A stretch of DNA of 64,000 bases from Pyrobaculum islandicum DSM 4184 (GCF_000015205.1 NC_008701.1:124001-188000); one strand, 5' to 3'; shown: positions 27,237 to 36,480, numbered from the stretch's first letter. Program-made: numbers and translations. Notes: a model not told the origin generated them from the letters alone.

Positions 27237-27977
27237 CTATATGAGAATTTCGACTTTTTCTATCCTGTATTTTCCAAGGCCGATGGCTCTTGAAATCCCG
27301 ACGCCAGTTAACTCGCCGAGCTTCAACAGAGATAGCCACATCCCCACATCGCCATATATAGCCAGACGGGCTCTGCCATAGAACACAGGTACCTTCCTCG
27401 CCTCACCGATGTTAAGCCACCCAGTCTTGATGCGCATGCCGACGAGCTCAAGCGCCGTGGGGGCCCGGTCCGCCAACTCCTTTAGGCTGACGCCATAGAG
27501 TTGGTAGTAGGTTTTGGCCAGGCTGTAGGCAAGTCTCTGGGGAGAGGGGTAAAGGACGTCTCTCCCGTGGAACATGAAGACGGTGGGGTAAAACACCAGC
27601 TCAACCACCGCCATGCCATGTCTCTCCTCCAGCTTCCCGTCGGCGGGGACTATGTCGATGCCCGAGACCTCAAGCACACAGCCCACCTCCACCCTCGGCT
27701 CGGCGGCTAGAGAGTCCAAGAGGAGCCGGGCGTCGTGTTCCAAGAGCAGAGCCCTGAGCTCAAAGGCGGCCCCCGGCTCGAAGGCCTTCTGCGACCCGTT
27801 CAGCCCCGAGAGGACGGGCGCGCCGCCGTGGTAGAGGGGGTGGGCGAAGACCCTCCCTTTAGGCTCTGCCACCCTCCGTAGAGCTGTGAGAAAAAAGTTG
27901 TACACCAGCGACCCCGACCAACCCGTGAGAAGACATGGGGTTGCCCCCCTTGCCCTCACCGAAACTAATACAACCAC
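27237..27977 (-). CDS. cas6: Cas6 CRISPR RNA-processing endoribonuclease
   Basis: The 246-residue protein ends in the Cas6 glycine-rich loop GVGISRAIGLGKYRIEKVE (GhGxxxxxGhG), and its middle part has the second-ferredoxin-fold pattern. The catalytic His is not firmly placed by eye; HG and YHGG occur in the N-terminal half. Cas6 cuts CRISPR precursor RNA within repeats. No CRISPR array or other cas gene is next to it, and TnpB debris lies on its 3' side, so it is an orphan that may work on arrays elsewhere. The start is GTG. Confidence 0.8.
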   Translation of the reverse strand: MVVLVSVRARGATPCLLTGWSGSLVYNFFLTALRRVAEPKGRVFAHPLYHGGAPVLSGLNGSQKAFEPGAAFELRALLLEHDARLLLDSLAAEPRVEVGCVLEVSGIDIVPADGKLEERHGMAVVELVFYPTVFMFHGRDVLYPSPQRLAYSLAKTYYQLYGVSLKELADRAPTALELVGMRIKTGWLNIGEARKVPVFYGRARLAIYGDVGMWLSLLKLGELTGVGISRAIGLGKYRIEKVEILI

Positions 27978-27986
27978 GGAAACTCT

Positions 27987-28166
27987 CTAGCCCATATTTA
28001 AAACAATCATTTCACCGACGATAAGGCTTCTCCACCTCTCCACCTCCTTCTTTGTTCTTTCCAATATGTCACCGTCCACAAAGTACTTAGGCCCTTGACC
28101 TCCAGTAGCCTTTGCCACATACCAGTCTCCGCGAGACTGATCGTTGATTTCGCCGACGGGACACAC
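27987..28166 (-). pseudogene. C-terminal remnant of an unidentified gene
   Basis: An open frame from a GTG at 28166 encodes about 59 residues with GDWYVAKATGGQGPKYFVDG and ERTKKEVERWRSLIVG. The composition looks like real protein, but there is no good start or promoter and a stop closes the frame just upstream. It may be the end of a truncated gene. Confidence 0.35.
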
Positions 28167-28301
28167 CTCTACAGTAGAACTTGCTTCACTCTGCTAATTC
28201 CGCGTGTTGATTAAATGAGCGATGTCTTAGAGAGGGCCGGCCGGAGCTCGGACGTGAAGTCGTGGAAGAGACTTGGCCCTCAATGAAGAGAGGCGTGAGG
28301 A

Positions 28302-28327
28302 GAAACCCCGCCTAAAAGGCGGGGCAC
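28302..28327. repeat. Perfect GC-rich stem-loop
   Basis: CCCCGCC, TAAAA, GGCGGGG flanked by GAAA/CACG. It belongs to the solo hairpin family (see 19586, 22489, 58709). It lies 30 bp beyond the stop of the cytochrome b gene and could also act in transcript termination. Confidence 0.6.
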
Positions 28328-28356
28328 GTTATTAAAACATAGGAAAAAGTGATTAT

Positions 28357-29064
28357 TTACACAGCGATTCCACGTCTTCTTAAGTAGTTTGGCATGTGTG
28401 TTTTTGCCCAGTCTAGTGGGATGGTTCCGTCGCTGAACATGGCGTTGAGTAGTGGTCTGTTTGTGGGGTGTAGTACGGCGAATATGTGAAGCGCTACGAA
28501 GAGTAGCCCTAGGGCGAAGCCGACGTCGTGTAGCAACAGCATAAGTCTCGCCTCCGCTAGAGATAGGCCTAGGGCGTCTCTATAGACAAGCGCCACGCCG
28601 CTAATAGAGAGGAGTACTACCGACGCGATAAGCACAAGCGCCATGTAGGCAACAAACACGTTGTGTCTCTCCATAGACGCCTTGACGTCCTCGGGAAGCG
28701 GCTTGCCGAAGAGGTAGTGCCCAGCCAACGCCTTAGCTTCCCTAATCTGTTGGCCAAGCGGCTTGCGGAAGGCGTCAAAAATCCTCACCTTCTTAAAGAG
28801 GAGTAGATTGACGGCGTACACCAAGAGCAACGCCCCCCATATATGCCCTAGAAATCTGTGGGCAATTCTAAACAACTGCACGCCGGCTGTAACGGCGTCT
28901 GTGCCCACCGCCGCCGCCAGAGGGGCGCCCACCGCGTACACCAGGGGGGCCAAAACCTCTATGGCAAATAGAGCGCCGCCAGTAATCGCCAACACAGTAA
29001 ACAACAACAAATTCCACTGGTGGGCAACCCTATACCCAATACTTACAACCTCCACTCTATCCAT
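28357..29064 (-). CDS. Cytochrome b-type membrane subunit of the molybdoenzyme
   Basis: I chose ATG 29064 (MDRVEVVSIGYRVAHQWNLL) over 29133 because a Fe-S subunit gene ends at 29100. The 235 residues form four to five helices with His residues in IAHRFLGHIWG, LHDVGFALGL and ALHIFAVLHP that can bind two b hemes, as in formate dehydrogenase gamma/PhsC subunits. It would exchange electrons between quinone and the Fe-S subunit. It is the last gene of the three-gene operon. Confidence 0.8.
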   Translation of the reverse strand: MDRVEVVSIGYRVAHQWNLLLFTVLAITGGALFAIEVLAPLVYAVGAPLAAAVGTDAVTAGVQLFRIAHRFLGHIWGALLLVYAVNLLLFKKVRIFDAFRKPLGQQIREAKALAGHYLFGKPLPEDVKASMERHNVFVAYMALVLIASVVLLSISGVALVYRDALGLSLAEARLMLLLHDVGFALGLLFVALHIFAVLHPTNRPLLNAMFSDGTIPLDWAKTHMPNYLRRRGIAV

Positions 29065-29099
29065 GTATAAAACTAAGTAGAAGTTTAAAAACTTTTCTA

Positions 29100-29762
29100 T
29101 TATTTTTTCTCTTCTACCCTCGCCCGACGCCAAGCAACAAAACCCAAAACAGCAAGAACGCCAGCAAGCGCAGCGCCTCCTGCTGTAGTTAATGATTTTA
29201 ACGTACTTCTCGTCTCTATAACGGCTTTTGTCCCCTCGTCTTCTGGCGGCTTAATGTATTCTCCCTTAGTAAATTTCTGTGATACCTCACTAGAGGGACT
29301 CTCTATATCTCCAAATACCAACGCGCCGGAGGGACAGACCTCTACACATACAGGTCTTAACCCCTCTGATACTCTTCTTAAACATTCAGACCCCATACAC
29401 TTCGCAGGTTTGTTATTTTTCTCATCCCACCACACCGCTCCATATGGACAAGCGGCTAAACAGTATCTACAGCCTATACAAGAGCTCTCCCGTAGTTTTA
29501 CTAAGCCATCTCTATCTTTATACAGAGCATTTGTAGGACATGTTGCAACGCAATACGGCTTATCGCAGTGTTGACAATAGACAAGATATAACGTTGGTTT
29601 AGGCCCTGATTTAACTTCGACCATTTTAATATCGCTTTTAAGCCACCCCCATACTTTATTCATTTCGCCGCTACTATTATAATTAGCTGCATTACATGCT
29701 GCAACACAAGCGCCACAAGCTACACATCTTGAGCGATCCCAGAGGAGGACTAGCCGCGTCAT
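29100..29762 (-). CDS. 4Fe-4S electron-transfer subunit (PhsB/FdhB type)
   Basis: Four cysteine clusters are visible: CVACGACVAAC, CQHCDKPYCVATC, CIGCRYCLAAC and the later CMGSEC/CVEVC groups, so it probably binds four 4Fe-4S clusters. A C-terminal helix (AGGAALAGVLAVLGFVAW) anchors it in the membrane. It links the molybdopterin subunit to the cytochrome b. Its ATG overlaps the stop of the catalytic subunit gene (ATGA). Confidence 0.88.
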   Translation of the reverse strand: MTRLVLLWDRSRCVACGACVAACNAANYNSSGEMNKVWGWLKSDIKMVEVKSGPKPTLYLVYCQHCDKPYCVATCPTNALYKDRDGLVKLRESSCIGCRYCLAACPYGAVWWDEKNNKPAKCMGSECLRRVSEGLRPVCVEVCPSGALVFGDIESPSSEVSQKFTKGEYIKPPEDEGTKAVIETRSTLKSLTTAGGAALAGVLAVLGFVAWRRARVEEKK

Positions 29763-32176
29763 AGCCTCCTCACCCTAACCGTGGCGTTGGTGGGGGCGGA
29801 CCCAACCACCGGCTCTATCTTCCCAGTGGCGAACCACTGCGGGTTAACGCCCTCCCTCAGCCAAGCGAAGTCGCCGTTAATAAAGCCAGATCTCCTGCCT
29901 CCTATGAAGGAATACGTGAAGAGAACCCCCTCCCTAACTCTATTTGTCACTTTGACTCTAGCCACAGCTTTAAAACCTGTGTCGATACCCTCGAGCTCTA
30001 CCACATCGCCGTCTCTTATACCCAGACGTTCCGCATCTTTTGGATTCATCCAGACAGATCTATCGGCGAGGAACCTGGCGTTTGGCGTAAAGGCGAAGTG
30101 TGCAGAAACCACCTGGTCCTTCCCGTTGACTAGGTAGAACTCGTTGGGAGCTTTCGGCGGGGTATACAGCGGAGGTCTATAGTCGGGGAGCGGGTCGAGG
30201 CCGTATTTAAGCGCAGTGAGAGAGTATATCTCCACCAAGCCAGTGGGCGTGCCGAGCTTCGTCTTGTAGGGCCTAACGCCGTACTCCTTGCGCTTCAGTA
30301 CCACGAACCCCTTCTCCTCTAGTTGCCGCTTGATCTCGTCCAGCGGCATCTTAAACGCGTCGGCCACCTTCTTCAGTGCGGCTTCCACCAGCTGTCTCTC
30401 CCACTCCTCAAAGGCGTGGGGGTCGGCATATCTCTCGTCGTAGCCAACAAGCTTAGCCCTCTCCGGGAAGGCCCTTCTCACGATCTCCATCAAGATCCAT
30501 GGAGCATGTCTGGCGTCTACGCCCGGCGGCGGGTCGAGAGCCTTATGTGACATCTGGATAGCAGCGTGGAGAGTCCACTTAACGACCGCCACCTCCTCCC
30601 TCTCTAGAAACATAAGATCGGGGAGGATGTAGTGGGCGTAGTCCACATGGTCATGCGGAAAGATGTCGATCGCAACTACCAGCTCCAATTTCTTTAACGC
30701 CTCCACCGCCCTCTGGTAGTTGGTATCTCTCTGTAGAGGGGCGGTCCCAACTATAAACAGCGCCTTTATATTCTCTCCAGCTAAAATTGCGTCATACACT
30801 GCGTTAAACGTCGAAACAGCTAGCGGGTATTTTGATGTATCTATTCTCTTGGCAGTCGGCCTAGGTATTTTCATGCCGGTAACTGTCACAATGTCAGGTC
30901 CCACGGGGTCACACACATTTGGGTACTTAGCTGACTCTTGGAAACAAAGGCCGCCTTGTTTATCTATGTTGCCAACTAAGGCGTTTAAGATGAGGACTAG
31001 GCGGTATGTATCAAATTCATTGCCATTTCTTGAGGTATACCATCCATCTTCAATAACGCCCTTGTTTTTTGCAAACTCTTCTGCAATTTTAGTAATTATC
31101 TCAGCCGACACTCCTGTAATTTCAGAAGCCTTCTCGGGCGGGTATTTAGAAACACGTTCTCTAAACAGCTCGAAGACGGTCTTAGCCCCGCCTAGCCTCT
31201 GTCTTACCTCGTCTGTAAGCTCAAGAGCGGGGTCCTTTGCTTTTCCAAGCGGCGCCAGTGCTTGTGTCGCGTTATCCCACACGACGTAGTCTGCCTCAAC
31301 ACCTATCTCCTTGCCTCCCAGAGGTTTGCCATCTGGCTTTATTAACATAGGCGCGTTCGTATAAAACTTAAGAAATTCTACATCATACAACTTCTTTGAA
31401 ATTATCACATAGGCCATAGAGGCTAGAAAAACAGCATCGGTCCCAGGAATAATCGGCACCCATTCCACAGCGCCAAAGGCAATGTTAGGAGCTCTAGGAT
31501 CTATAACAACGATCTTTGCCCCCCTCTCTCTAGCCTTGGCTAAACTCCTCACATGTCCCATAGCTGCATCTAAAACACGGCCTAGCAACACTAGATATTT
31601 TACATTTCCATAATCGGGATCTACCGTCGGAGGCCCGCTCGCACCTAACACAGCCCTTCTCGCCGCCGTCGAGGCGGAGTGACACGTCCCCTCGTGGCCT
31701 ATGAGATTCGGCGTTCCGATCAACGCGGCGAAGAGTGGGAGGAACCAGGAGTGGACGTCGTGTCTCGTGATGACCACGCTCTCGGGGCCGTACTTCGAAA
31801 CGATGTCCTTAAGCTTCGCCGCGATTTCGTTCAAGGCCGTGTCCCAGTCGACCTCCACGAAGCCGCTCTCGACACGTTTCAAAGGCCTCTTGAGACGGAG
31901 GGGGTGGTTCCACATCTGAAGTGCCGAAGCCGCTCTTGCGCATAGGCCAGGCGATGGGTGTCCAGAGTTGGGTAATAAATAACGGCGGCCCCCCCGCTCT
32001 ATATATAAGAGACCACAACCTGCGCCACATGCCCCACACATAACGGGAACCACTTTTTCAAAAGTCAACGAGCTAGTTGTCTCATGTATACTTCCATATG
32101 TAAATACGCCAAGTGTAGAAGTTGTAATTAAAGTTGTCGCAGAGAGTTTTATAAAGTCGCGCCTATTAGTCGACAT
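29759..32176 (-). CDS. Molybdopterin oxidoreductase catalytic subunit, thiosulfate/polysulfide reductase-like
   Basis: The 805-residue protein begins with a twin-arginine signal (NRRDFIKLSATTLI), so it is exported. C47, C50, C54 and C79 bind the first 4Fe-4S cluster, and C165 in HEGTCHSAS is the likely molybdenum or tungsten ligand. C-terminal bis-MGD binding features (FTPNARFLADRSVWMNPKDA) follow. With a four-cluster subunit and a cytochrome b in the operon it resembles PhsABC thiosulfate reductase or formate dehydrogenase; the dsr context favours thiosulfate or polysulfide. Substrate cannot be fixed by sequence alone. Confidence 0.85.
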   Translation of the reverse strand: MSTNRRDFIKLSATTLITTSTLGVFTYGSIHETTSSLTFEKVVPVMCGACGAGCGLLYIERGGRRYLLPNSGHPSPGLCARAASALQMWNHPLRLKRPLKRVESGFVEVDWDTALNEIAAKLKDIVSKYGPESVVITRHDVHSWFLPLFAALIGTPNLIGHEGTCHSASTAARRAVLGASGPPTVDPDYGNVKYLVLLGRVLDAAMGHVRSLAKARERGAKIVVIDPRAPNIAFGAVEWVPIIPGTDAVFLASMAYVIISKKLYDVEFLKFYTNAPMLIKPDGKPLGGKEIGVEADYVVWDNATQALAPLGKAKDPALELTDEVRQRLGGAKTVFELFRERVSKYPPEKASEITGVSAEIITKIAEEFAKNKGVIEDGWYTSRNGNEFDTYRLVLILNALVGNIDKQGGLCFQESAKYPNVCDPVGPDIVTVTGMKIPRPTAKRIDTSKYPLAVSTFNAVYDAILAGENIKALFIVGTAPLQRDTNYQRAVEALKKLELVVAIDIFPHDHVDYAHYILPDLMFLEREEVAVVKWTLHAAIQMSHKALDPPPGVDARHAPWILMEIVRRAFPERAKLVGYDERYADPHAFEEWERQLVEAALKKVADAFKMPLDEIKRQLEEKGFVVLKRKEYGVRPYKTKLGTPTGLVEIYSLTALKYGLDPLPDYRPPLYTPPKAPNEFYLVNGKDQVVSAHFAFTPNARFLADRSVWMNPKDAERLGIRDGDVVELEGIDTGFKAVARVKVTNRVREGVLFTYSFIGGRRSGFINGDFAWLREGVNPQWFATGKIEPVVGSAPTNATVRVRRL

Positions 32177-32346
32177 TGGAAAAGAGGGTTGTCATAGTTT
32201 TAAAAAATTTATTACTTTTATATCCGAAAGAATATTGTACATAAGTTATACATCAATTACAAAATATAAATAAAGAGTACAAGAGATATAAAAACTGTAC
32301 AATACGTATAAACGAAAAGAATTTATATAAAGAGCTAAATTAACCT
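32177..32346. promoter_or_regulatory. Divergent promoter region with TGTACA motifs
   Basis: Between the molybdoenzyme operon and a wHTH gene lies an A/T-rich region. A TATA box ATTTATATAA (32321-32330) serves the plus-strand gene; on the minus strand AATAAATTTTTTAAAAC serves the other. TTGTACA occurs at 32235 and CTGTACAAT at 32295, candidate operator sites. Confidence 0.45.
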
Positions 32347-32874
32347 ATGCTTGGACTTATTAGATATTTTTGGCAAGACCTCATGCCCCCTCTGCCGGAT
32401 GGGTGGCGCCCCGTGCTGAAGAGATACGTAGAGCGTTGGCCCAAGCCGCTTACCCCATACGCCGTGGCAAAAGAGGTGGAGTTAAGCACTTCTGCCGTCT
32501 ACCGCGCCGTCTATGCCCTCGCCAAAAATCGCTTGATCCTCCCGGCAGGCAGAGGCTACCAAGCCACAGTGAAGGGAGCCATAGCTCTCCTTGTAGAAGA
32601 GGAAGACCCCCGCTGGCTTGACGCAGTTAGAAAGATCTGGGGGATAGGGATAGACGACACAACCGCAACGTTTTACCTAGCCGCGCTTGGGGCCGCAATA
32701 CGGAAGCTGGGCTTTACTATAAGAGAAGCATATATATGCAACTGGGTTGCCAGCCAAGCCTATATAATAACTCAGCTCGACCGTCTGAGGCTACCTTCCG
32801 CGGTAGAAGAGACGATAAAACCGCTACTAAAGTTTCCAGAAGGGACACACCACAGCTGTAGTAGATATAAATAA
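32347..32874 (+). CDS. Winged-helix regulator next to the molybdoenzyme operon
   Basis: Residues 20-80 are a winged helix (KRYVERWPKPLTPYAVAKEV, ELSTSAVYRAVYALAKNRLI, PAGRGYQATVKG). The C-terminal 90 residues resemble the same region of the regulator at 44063 (shared layout, with ATFYLAALGAAIRKLGF here). Divergence from the molybdoenzyme operon and TGTACA repeats in the shared promoter suggest local control. Start and TATA box agree. Confidence 0.65.
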   Translation: MLGLIRYFWQDLMPPLPDGWRPVLKRYVERWPKPLTPYAVAKEVELSTSAVYRAVYALAKNRLILPAGRGYQATVKGAIALLVEEEDPRWLDAVRKIWGIGIDDTTATFYLAALGAAIRKLGFTIREAYICNWVASQAYIITQLDRLRLPSAVEETIKPLLKFPEGTHHSCSRYK

Positions 32875-32890
32875 TAACTTTTTCCTAATT

Positions 32891-33457
32891 GTGTCTAGAT
32901 CTACAGTACCAGTAGAGGGAGATGTAGCTAGAGAAGTGGCGTCTCTAGCAAAAAGCCACGGATTTTCGGTTGTTAGACTAGCTACAGACTCTCTTAAATT
33001 AGCTATAGAGTTGATGAAACGAGGTGTAACACCGGTAAACGCTCTTGAGATGTATAAACTACTTGAAAAAATAATAGCATTTGACGTAGTGCCAGTCCCC
33101 CTTTCCTTCCTCGAACTTCTAGCTAAAAAGTGGGATATCTGTAACAACCCTGAGATAGAACACTATCTGAAAGAAATTGGGGAGAAATTTGGCAAAACTC
33201 TCCTCTCCGAGTTTAAAAACTTTAACGAATTTGTAAGAGTAGCGTCTCTTCTCTTTGCACAATTTCCCACCACTCGTTTTACAATTAATAAAACAGGCAA
33301 TGTTTGGAGAATATATTTTGCACCAGCCGGCCCCCTTTCAGCTAGGTGTCTCGCCCGCTTCGCCGAAGAGGTAATCAAGCAGTTTGGATGTGTAACAAAG
33401 ACACAATATAATCCAGTAATTGCTGCAGAAGTAGAATGTCCGGGAAAAACATTATAA
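32891..33457 (+). CDS. Uncharacterised protein, RHH-like N-terminus (paralog 1)
   Basis: A GTG-started protein of 188 residues. The first 60 residues (VPVEGDVAREVASLAKSHGF, RLATDSLKLAIELMKRGVTP) look like a strand-helix-helix fold of ribbon-helix-helix type. The C-terminal part has FTINKTGNVWRIYFAPAGPL and several cysteines. It shares its architecture and the ending-domain pattern with the next gene, so the two are paralogs. I do not recognise a named family. The context suggests a regulator tied to sulfur respiration. Confidence 0.55.
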   Translation: MSRSTVPVEGDVAREVASLAKSHGFSVVRLATDSLKLAIELMKRGVTPVNALEMYKLLEKIIAFDVVPVPLSFLELLAKKWDICNNPEIEHYLKEIGEKFGKTLLSEFKNFNEFVRVASLLFAQFPTTRFTINKTGNVWRIYFAPAGPLSARCLARFAEEVIKQFGCVTKTQYNPVIAAEVECPGKTL

Positions 33458-33476
33458 CCTCTGTACAATTTCTGAC

Positions 33477-33929
33477 ATGGTTAGAGAATATTCACGTCTT
33501 GCACTCAGGAAAGACTTAGCCGAAGAATTCTACCGCGCAGTGAAAAACTTGGGGAGAAAACCTAGCGAAGTATTGGAGTTTATAATACAAGCCGCAGTAG
33601 ATTCAATAAACCACGGCGTAGACCCCATAGATATGGTTCACATATGTCGCCTAGCGAGAAGCCTAGGCCTTGGCCGAGGCGGCTATGAAGTTGGCAAAGA
33701 GGCTGGAGTCCTCCTAAGAGCCTACTACAGCCCAGAGGAGTTTCTCGAAATACTAACAAGAGTCGGGCCTAAGGTATTTCATGCAAATAGAGTAGGGCCG
33801 AACGCCTTCCGTGTTAACAATGCAACAATTAGAGAAACATTAAGGGGTGTACTAGAGGGCATTGGATACAAAGTTAGAGTAGAGGGAGATATGGTTTTCT
33901 TAGACAACGTTCCCGAATATACCAAGTAA
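33477..33929 (+). CDS. Uncharacterised protein, RHH-like N-terminus (paralog 2)
   Basis: The 150-residue protein starts MVREYSRLALRKDLAEEFYR, with RKPSEVLEFIIQAAVDSINH and GVDPIDMVHICRLARSLGL, parallel to the same section of the preceding gene (RGVTPVNALEMYKLLEKI). A C-terminal domain with NAFRVNNATIRETLRGVLEG follows. A TGTACA motif lies 10 nt upstream of the ATG, so it may be regulated separately. Function is unknown. Confidence 0.55.
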   Translation: MVREYSRLALRKDLAEEFYRAVKNLGRKPSEVLEFIIQAAVDSINHGVDPIDMVHICRLARSLGLGRGGYEVGKEAGVLLRAYYSPEEFLEILTRVGPKVFHANRVGPNAFRVNNATIRETLRGVLEGIGYKVRVEGDMVFLDNVPEYTK

Positions 33930-34161
33930 ATGACGCTAAAGAATTTAAGACAATCCAAAGAACCCTTTGGGGAGTCGGTAAAAACAACAGAGACTTAAAA
34001 AGAACTATATAGTTGATAGCGCCAATATCTCTATCCCGCTACTGCTTCTCGCCCCTCCATCCATAAAATATAATTTCAGCCGTAGAATTGTTCTGAAAAC
34101 TTTCATAACTTAAAAAGTCGTTAAAACGTAAAAACTCTTCCTATAGTCGTGAAGTAGAAAA
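33930..34161. other. Gene-free stretch
   Basis: A 230-bp A/T-rich gap between convergent genes. No RNA gene or terminator was recognised. Confidence 0.3.
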
Positions 34162-34815
34162 CTATCCCACTACTTCTTCATACTTCTTCGTACAGAACCA
34201 CCAGGTCTTGCACTCAATTCCGGTCTCCTTTAGTCTCTTCTCAGCGCCCTCGTATCTTTGAGGCGGTGGGACTATTACTGGGTCGCCTGGCCTCCAATCG
34301 ACAGGCGCCAGATAGCCATGTTTATAGTTAAATTGTATTGCGTCAATTACACGTAATATTTCGTCGACGCCTCTACCAACTGCAAGTGGATATAGGGCGA
34401 ACCAAACTAGCTTTAGCTCTGGGTCTATTAACGCCACCATTCTTACGGTGGCTGTTGTGCCTGGTGGAATTGAGTTAAACAAATTTGCTACTTGGAAATC
34501 TGGCACGTCGGAGATTATTGGAAATGGAATCTCGACACCCCACAGCTGTTTTATCTGTCTCTTCCACTCTACATGGCTATAGACGGTGTCTACACTAAGG
34601 CCAAGTAGCTCGACCCCCCTCTTCTTAAACTCCTCATATTTCTTTGCAAAGGCAATAAACTCTGTCGTACAGACCGGTCTGAAGTCGCCGGGGTGGCTAA
34701 ACAACAACAGCCACCTGCCCTTGTAGTCACGGAAACACCTCCTCCCGGCGTCTGTATCGAAACATAGATCCTCCGGAATTTTCATCCCCAGATACGGGCC
34801 TTTTACTTCTGGCAT
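34162..34815 (-). CDS. Peroxiredoxin (archaeal Prx6/AhpC type)
   Basis: The peroxidatic cysteine is C49 in HPGDFRPVCTTEF. C-terminal C202 and C208 in ECKTWWFCTKK match the extra pair of archaeal Prx6-type enzymes, where they can form the resolving disulfide. The 217-residue length is usual. It would reduce peroxides in the cytoplasm, useful when sulfite or oxygen causes oxidative stress. It lies downstream of a YeiH-like gene on the same strand. Confidence 0.92.
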   Translation of the reverse strand: MPEVKGPYLGMKIPEDLCFDTDAGRRCFRDYKGRWLLLFSHPGDFRPVCTTEFIAFAKKYEEFKKRGVELLGLSVDTVYSHVEWKRQIKQLWGVEIPFPIISDVPDFQVANLFNSIPPGTTATVRMVALIDPELKLVWFALYPLAVGRGVDEILRVIDAIQFNYKHGYLAPVDWRPGDPVIVPPPQRYEGAEKRLKETGIECKTWWFCTKKYEEVVG

Positions 34816-34893
34816 AGCTAGTTTCTTTTAACATATTTTAACATAACTTACTTGTTTATGTGTAATTGGAAAAAGGTATTGAAAAAAGTGGGG

Positions 34894-36297
34894 TTATTTG
34901 GGGAAGAAGGCGGTGGCTAGGAGGTAGGCAACGCCTATTATTACAAGTAACGCTATGCCGTAGGCTATGAAGAGGTTCCACACCTTATACTGCTTCATCA
35001 GCGAGAAGCGTGTGTTTATTCCAATAGCTACAAATGTGAGGCCGAAGAGCAGAACTCTAAACGGGTCGGTGCCGCCGCCTACCAATATGGGGACAACAGC
35101 TTTTGTGGCCTCATCGACGGGATTCGCCGCTTTTGCATATACAGAGCCCGCAAGGCTTAAGATAAGCGCTGAGGCCACGAGGCTAGTGAAGAAGTACCCC
35201 AGGACGAACTTGGGGAATCTAAACCACAGCTCCAGCGGCGACGGCTTCCTCTGTGTTGCCGCTGCGGCGCGTCTAGGCTCGACTAGGAATACCCAAATTA
35301 GCGCAAGCACAAAGGCTATCACGCCGATCCAGATGTCGATAAGCACTTTGCTCATTACGCCTATTTTAAGCGGCGTGTCTGAGCCTATACCTCTTGCGAT
35401 AATTTCTGCCGAAGCGGCCGCCGCACCGTCAGTCTTCACAGATAGGCCCATCCAAGCGCCTGCGGCAGCTTCCGATATTACACCAGATTTAACAAGACTT
35501 ATCGCAACCCAGGGCAGTATTATCAACTCGACGGCAGCGTAGATAAGTATGGCAGCGGAGACCATCGTGGGGTATATGGCAGGCGCCCCTATGGCGCCCG
35601 CCGCTGCTATTGAGGCAGAGACTCCACAGACGCCAACGCCGACAGCTGAAACAACGCTTAAGTCTGTGTTCTTTGTGAAGAGTCTAAATATGGGGAAGGC
35701 CAATAACATAAACAGGGGGAACCCTATTAGGACCATTGTAAGAACTGAGCCGCCGTATCTAATCCAGTCTGTGAAAAGGATCTTAGCACCCAGGAGGACA
35801 ATTGCAGTTTTTATAAACCACTCGCCCCTCGCCGACCCTAACAGCCACTGTGGTAACTTGGGCAAGTTGCCAATTAAGATGCCTATAAACAACGCCAGTG
35901 TAAAAGCGAATTCAGTAGTCACTACGCTGGCGATAGGTTTGTAACCTGTAATTATTGCACATATCCACCACAGCCAGTAAATCACAGTGAAGCCCCTTAC
36001 CCAGTCCGAGGGCTTTATGCCAATTAGCTTGGCAGGGCCCATTAATAACAACATCAACACTATCCAAGCCACTATGAGGTTTACCCACGGCGAGCCAAAC
36101 ACCATCTTGGGGTTAGGCACAGCCACAGGCGACGAGATATCTGTCCAGACTTTCCACATCGGCACCCAACCCAGGGCGTCTCTATACGCGTAGAAACCTA
36201 TAAACGCATAGAAAAAGAGCGCCAGCCCTAGCCACAACGCCCACCAATCCTCCTTCTTATATAGAGAGGACCAGTCTATCTTTCTTGGTTGCGACAT
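34894..36297 (-). CDS. YeiH/YadS-type putative sulfate (sulfite) exporter family protein
   Basis: The 467-residue protein has about 11-12 helices and the family motif VGVGVCGVSASIAAAGAIGA, plus GAWMGLSVKTDGAAAASAEI, of the Cons_hypoth698/YeiH group. An N-terminal extension of about 100 residues makes it longer than the usual 340. Its position next to dsrC suggests export of sulfur anions, but transport by this family is not well proved. It probably shares a transcript with the peroxiredoxin gene downstream. Confidence 0.7.
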   Translation of the reverse strand: MSQPRKIDWSSLYKKEDWWALWLGLALFFYAFIGFYAYRDALGWVPMWKVWTDISSPVAVPNPKMVFGSPWVNLIVAWIVLMLLLMGPAKLIGIKPSDWVRGFTVIYWLWWICAIITGYKPIASVVTTEFAFTLALFIGILIGNLPKLPQWLLGSARGEWFIKTAIVLLGAKILFTDWIRYGGSVLTMVLIGFPLFMLLAFPIFRLFTKNTDLSVVSAVGVGVCGVSASIAAAGAIGAPAIYPTMVSAAILIYAAVELIILPWVAISLVKSGVISEAAAGAWMGLSVKTDGAAAASAEIIARGIGSDTPLKIGVMSKVLIDIWIGVIAFVLALIWVFLVEPRRAAAATQRKPSPLELWFRFPKFVLGYFFTSLVASALILSLAGSVYAKAANPVDEATKAVVPILVGGGTDPFRVLLFGLTFVAIGINTRFSLMKQYKVWNLFIAYGIALLVIIGVAYLLATAFFPK

Positions 36298-36480
36298 GAA
36301 TCAAACCTAAATGATAAAATTAAGTAATTTATTATCCAACTCTCTGTAATAGATAAATGAACTTTACAAATACAAATTGTACACACCATATACATGTTGA
36401 ACAGAGTAGAGTACATATTACATTATATAGGTTATATCTTCAAAAACCGTTCTAGTTAACGGTTGTAAGAGAAGTTTTGA
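36298..36480. promoter_or_regulatory. Intergenic region between dsrC and the YeiH-like gene
   Basis: On the minus strand an AATAAATTACTTAATTTT stretch is a likely TATA region for the YeiH-like gene. TTGTACAC lies at 36377-36384. The region is otherwise A/T-rich without a gene. Confidence 0.4.

Noticed and set aside
26848-27339. 163-aa minus-strand frame overlapping cas6
   Set aside because: It is the out-of-frame reading of cas6 and a TnpB remnant; the amino-acid pattern is Arg-rich without domains.
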